Assembly: GCA_019118985.1 (NCBI GenBank)
Contig: DWXX01000091.1
Location: 1 to 7,630, forward strand
Reading direction: 5' to 3'
Length of the DNA: 7,630 nt
From: Candidatus Faecalibacterium faecipullorum
GTDB lineage: Bacteria > Bacillota > Clostridia > Oscillospirales > Ruminococcaceae
The position numbers and the translations under genes are program-made. Below are positions 5,547-7,630 of the stretch, piece by piece; the stretch's first letter is position 1, and each line of letters opens with the position of its first letter. The notes beneath the pieces are model-generated. The model had not been told where the DNA came from. It made no database searches and worked only from the letters and a program-made list of their open reading frames with translations.

Positions 5547-7323
5547 GGATGCCACCTCCCAGTTCATCTTCCAGCCGCTGCAGATCGACCATCTTGCGGT
5601 AGTCGGCGCAGCGGGCGTACAGCTCGTCGTGGGCGCCCACGTCCACCACCTGCCCGTCGTCGATAAAGACGATCTTGTCCATCCGCTCCACCGTCGAGAT
5701 GCGGTGGGCGATCAGGATGGTGGTCTTGCCGGCGCGCTCTGCGTTGAGGTTGTCGAGGATGACCTTCTCGGTGCGGGTGTCCACCGCGCTGACCGAGTCG
5801 TCCAGGATCAATACCGGCGCGTCCATCAGCAGGGCCCGCGCGATCGAGATGCGCTGCTTCTGCCCGCCCGAGACGGTCACCCCCCGCTCGCCCAGGACGG
5901 TGTTGTACCCCTCTTTGAAGGCGGCCACGTTGTCGTGGACGTCGGCCAGGCGGGCGGCGTGCTCGATGGCGTCCTGCCCGGCGGCGTCGACGCCGAAGGC
6001 GATGTTGTGGGAGATGGTGTCCGAAAACAGGAAATTGTCCTGCGGGACATAGGCGCAGGCCGACCGCACCGACCGGATGGCGAGGGTGTTGACGTCCTGC
6101 CCGTCCATGAACAGCTGCCCGTCCGGCACGTTGTAGATCCGCAGGATCAGATCGACCAGGGCGGTCTTGCCGGCGCCGGTCTTGCCCACGATGCCCACCC
6201 GCTCGCCGCTGCGGATGGTGAAGGTGACGTCCTTCAGCACGTCGTACTCCCCGTCCGGGTAGCGGAAGGTCAGGTGGCGGAACTCGATCCCGCCCTTCGG
6301 GTCTTGCAGGTCGCGCACGCCGGGGCGGTCGGCCACCTCCACCGGGGCGTCCAGCAGCTCGGTGATGCGGTTGAGGGAGGCTTTGCCGCGGGAGGTCTTT
6401 TCGATCAGCATGGCCACCGCCATGATGGGCCAGACGATGGCGGTGAAGTAGCCGATGTATTCCACCAGCTGCCCGGCGTTGAACCGCCCGGTGTAGACAA
6501 GGTACCCGCCGTAGCCCAGGATGACGCAGGTGACCGACTCGACCAGCAGGGTGACCAGGATGTTGAGCAGGGTCGAGATGCGGGTGTAGACGACGTTGAT
6601 CTGTTCATTCTCGCGGTTGAGTTTGCGGAAGGCCAGCAGCTCCTTGGTCTCCTTGACAAAGGCTTTGACCACCGCGATGCCCGAAAAATTCTCCTGCGCG
6701 AAGTCGGACAGGTCGGCGAAGGCCTGCTGCCGCTCTTCCCACCGGCGGGTCATCACCCTGCCCATCACGCTGCCGATGGCCAGCATCAGCGCCGCCGGGA
6801 TCATGGCCAGCAGCGTCAGCGACCGGTCCATCTGCCACATCTTGCAAAAGGCCAGCAGCCCCAAAAACAGCGCGTCGCAGAACATCAGCACCCCGTCCCC
6901 GAAGCACTCCTGGATGGTCTCGAGGTCGTTGGTGTACAGGCTCATCAGGTTGCCCACCTTGTTGACCTGGTAATAGGACTGGGACAGCTCCTTGCTGTGG
7001 TCGAACATCCGGTTGCGCAGCTCGGTCTCGACCCGGATGGCCGCCCCGAAAAAGCAGATCCGCCACAAGAACCGCCCAAACACCATGCAGACCACGATGC
7101 CGATCATGGGCAGGCAGATGTTCTGCATCAGCACCTGCTTTGTGAAGGCTGTGGGCGCGCCGCCCACCAATACCTGCCCGCTGTTCACCCCGTTGATCAG
7201 CATCCGGTACAGCTCCGGGATGATCAGCTGCATGTAGTCCACCAGGATCAGCGCCGCGATGCCCAGCAGCAGCGTGGGCGCGTGCCGGAGGTAATAGCGG
7301 TTGATGTACTTGCCGAAGATCAC
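5539..7323 (-). CDS. ABC exporter half-transporter, degenerate-site subunit (BmrC/YheI-like)
   Basis: A 594-residue fused membrane/ATPase subunit. Six membrane helices lie between about 15 and 310, and the nucleotide-binding domain spans about 345-575. Walker A is GKTGAGKT (380-387), Q-loop Gln428, signature VSGGQ (484-488) and H-loop His540. Walker B reads VLILDD (504-509): the catalytic Glu is Asp509. Such a change is typical of one partner in heterodimeric exporters such as BmrC/BmrD, LmrC/LmrD and TM287/TM288, where one ATP site is nearly inactive. The start is GTG at 7323, supported by AAAGGAGG at 7338-7331 with 7-nt spacing; the frame stays open upstream only through the tRNA genes, which is meaningless. 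The partner gene starts within its last codons. No clear promoter was found between the upstream tRNA terminator and this gene. Confidence 0.93.
   Translation of the reverse strand: MIFGKYINRYYLRHAPTLLLGIAALILVDYMQLIIPELYRMLINGVNSGQVLVGGAPTAFTKQVLMQNICLPMIGIVVCMVFGRFLWRICFFGAAIRVETELRNRMFDHSKELSQSYYQVNKVGNLMSLYTNDLETIQECFGDGVLMFCDALFLGLLAFCKMWQMDRSLTLLAMIPAALMLAIGSVMGRVMTRRWEERQQAFADLSDFAQENFSGIAVVKAFVKETKELLAFRKLNRENEQINVVYTRISTLLNILVTLLVESVTCVILGYGGYLVYTGRFNAGQLVEYIGYFTAIVWPIMAVAMLIEKTSRGKASLNRITELLDAPVEVADRPGVRDLQDPKGGIEFRHLTFRYPDGEYDVLKDVTFTIRSGERVGIVGKTGAGKTALVDLILRIYNVPDGQLFMDGQDVNTLAIRSVRSACAYVPQDNFLFSDTISHNIAFGVDAAGQDAIEHAARLADVHDNVAAFKEGYNTVLGERGVTVSGGQKQRISIARALLMDAPVLILDDSVSAVDTRTEKVILDNLNAERAGKTTILIAHRISTVERMDKIVFIDDGQVVDVGAHDELYARCADYRKMVDLQRLEDELGGGIHD
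5555..5560 (-). promoter_or_regulatory. Ribosome binding site deciding the start of the second ABC gene
   Basis: GGGAGG on the minus strand lies 8 nt from ATG 5546 and inside the final codons of the upstream ABC gene. It selects this ATG over the one at 5567 and supports coupled translation. Confidence 0.8.
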
Positions 7324-7330
7324 GTTGTGC

Positions 7331-7338
7331 CCTCCTTT
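7331..7338 (-). promoter_or_regulatory. Ribosome binding site of the first ABC gene
   Basis: AAAGGAGG on the minus strand, 7 nt before GTG 7323, is almost fully complementary to the 16S rRNA tail and fixes the non-ATG start. Confidence 0.88.
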
Positions 7339-7373
7339 GCCTTGTTCCGCCTTGCTTTTGCACAGACAAACAG

Positions 7374-7414
7374 AAAACGCCGGAACCGGCAGACAGTGCC
7401 GGAACCGACGTTTT
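7374..7414 (-). terminator. Intrinsic terminator after the tRNA operon
   Basis: On the minus strand AAAACG, CGG and CCGGCA (7414-7397) pair with TGCCGG, CCG and CGTTTT (7391-7374). A U-G pair and a 2x2 U-U internal loop interrupt the stem, and the loop is 5 nt. The transcript continues CTGTTTGT, a moderate U-rich tail. It lies 7 nt after the tRNA-Gly CCA and about 50 nt before the ABC gene, so it should end the tRNA transcript; partial read-through may feed the ABC genes. Confidence 0.75.
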
Positions 7415-7421
7415 GCTATTC

Positions 7422-7497
7422 TGGAGCGGCCGACGAGGCTCGAACTCGCTACCTCCACCTTGGCAAGGTGGCGCTCTACCAGATGAGCTACGGCCGC
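7422..7497 (-). tRNA. tRNA-Gly (anticodon GCC)
   Basis: A 76-nt cloverleaf on the minus strand. Acceptor GCGGCCG (7497-7491) pairs with CGGCCGC, followed by discriminator T and encoded CCA (7424-7422). The anticodon stem CCACC/GGTGG encloses TTGCCAA, giving GCC. The D-arm (TAGCTCATCTGGTAGAGC) and T-arm (GTTCGAGCC) are standard. Only 3 nt separate it from tRNA-Phe, so both are processed from one transcript. Confidence 0.97.
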
Positions 7498-7500
7498 AGA

Positions 7501-7576
7501 TGGTGCCTCCGATCGGAATCGAACCAATGACACGGGGATTTTCAGTCCCCTGCTCTACCAACTGAGCTACAGAGGC
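7501..7576 (-). tRNA. tRNA-Phe (anticodon GAA)
   Basis: A 76-nt cloverleaf on the minus strand. Acceptor GCCTCTG (7576-7570) faces CGGAGGC with one G-U-type pair, followed by discriminator A and encoded CCA (7503-7501). The anticodon stem GGGGA/TCCCC encloses CTGAAAA, giving GAA. The T-arm carries GGTTCGATTCC. It is 4 nt from tRNA-Asp in the same tandem array. Confidence 0.97.
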
Positions 7577-7580
7577 ATAA

Positions 7581-7630
7581 TGGCGACCCGGATCGGGCTC
7601 GAACCGACGACCCCCAGCGTGACAGGCTGG
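7581..7630 (-). tRNA. tRNA-Asp (anticodon GUC), 5' part beyond the window
   Basis: Only the 3' portion is inside the window. On the minus strand the anticodon arm CCAGC-CTGTCAC-GCTGG gives anticodon GTC. The T-arm has TTCGAGC, and the 3' end is CCGGGTC, then discriminator G (typical of tRNA-Asp) and encoded CCA (7583-7581). The acceptor 5' strand and D-arm lie past position 7630. Confidence 0.93.

Noticed and set aside
3654..5666. Long plus-strand open frame (670 codons) opposite the second ABC gene
   Set aside because: The Asp/Val/Gln/His-rich translation is the mirror of ABC codons with high third-position GC; it has no recognisable motif and covers the terminator-side end of the real gene.
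5545..7530. Long plus-strand open frame (661 codons) opposite the first ABC gene
   Set aside because: Same antisense artefact; it also runs through a terminator and a tRNA gene.
7324..7533. Upstream extension of the first ABC gene to an ATG at 7533
   Set aside because: The extension would translate tRNA-Gly, part of tRNA-Phe and the terminator hairpin. The GTG at 7323 has an excellent ribosome binding site and matches where homologous proteins begin.
1..7630. Genomic island bounded by tRNA genes
   Set aside because: tRNA genes lie at both ends, but there is no integrase, no repeat of a tRNA 3' end elsewhere in the window and no mobile gene.
1..7630. CRISPR array or insertion sequence
   Set aside because: No regularly spaced direct repeats, no transposase and no terminal inverted repeats were seen.

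Overview
This GC-rich window (visibly above 60% in the coding regions) looks like chromosome of a Gram-positive bacterium, most likely a high-GC gut-type Clostridia relative such as Oscillospiraceae. That is an inference from strong AGGAGG-type ribosome binding sites, GTG starts, sigma-A promoters, tRNA genes with encoded CCA, a Bacillus-like FruK and a BmrCD-like heterodimeric ABC exporter. No marker gene fixes the taxon.

Layout, left to right. Positions 3-85 hold a tRNA-Leu(UAG) gene on the minus strand, with its own promoter at 98-126. Positions 129-2051 hold a two-gene minus-strand operon: fruK (1-phosphofructokinase) followed by a membrane-anchored or secreted alpha/beta hydrolase. Positions 2052-2346 are a divergent regulatory region, with the fruK promoter on the minus strand and a separate plus-strand promoter for a resistance cassette. 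The cassette (2159-3643, plus strand) has an extended -10 promoter, a 12-codon leader peptide, a set of mutually exclusive RNA hairpins that hide the next ribosome binding site, a type A chloramphenicol acetyltransferase (CAT) gene, a translationally coupled small alpha/beta hydrolase and a strong terminator. Positions 3657-7323 are a minus-strand operon of two overlapping ABC half-transporters that fit a heterodimeric drug exporter; the upstream partner carries a degenerate Walker B (Asp for Glu). Positions 7374-7414 hold a terminator hairpin for the upstream tRNA operon, and 7422-7630 hold tRNA-Gly(GCC), tRNA-Phe(GAA) and the 3' part of tRNA-Asp(GUC), all minus strand.

The most interesting element is the CAT leader (about 2194-2349). 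Three stems can be read directly: 1:2 (2242-2253 with 2269-2280), 3:4 (2292-2313 with 2324-2347, enclosing the CAT ribosome binding site and first base of the start codon) and an alternative 1':3 (2249-2267 with 2287-2306) that is incompatible with both. This is the logic of erm and cat translational attenuators: a ribosome stalled by drug on the leader peptide, whose sequence contains Ala-Ala-Ala, would open 1:2, allow 1':3 and expose the CAT start. The fold is seen in the sequence; the drug response is inferred.

The CAT cassette and the ABC pair are convergent on one bidirectional terminator and could both serve antibiotic tolerance, but nothing in the sequence shows that they share substrates or regulation.
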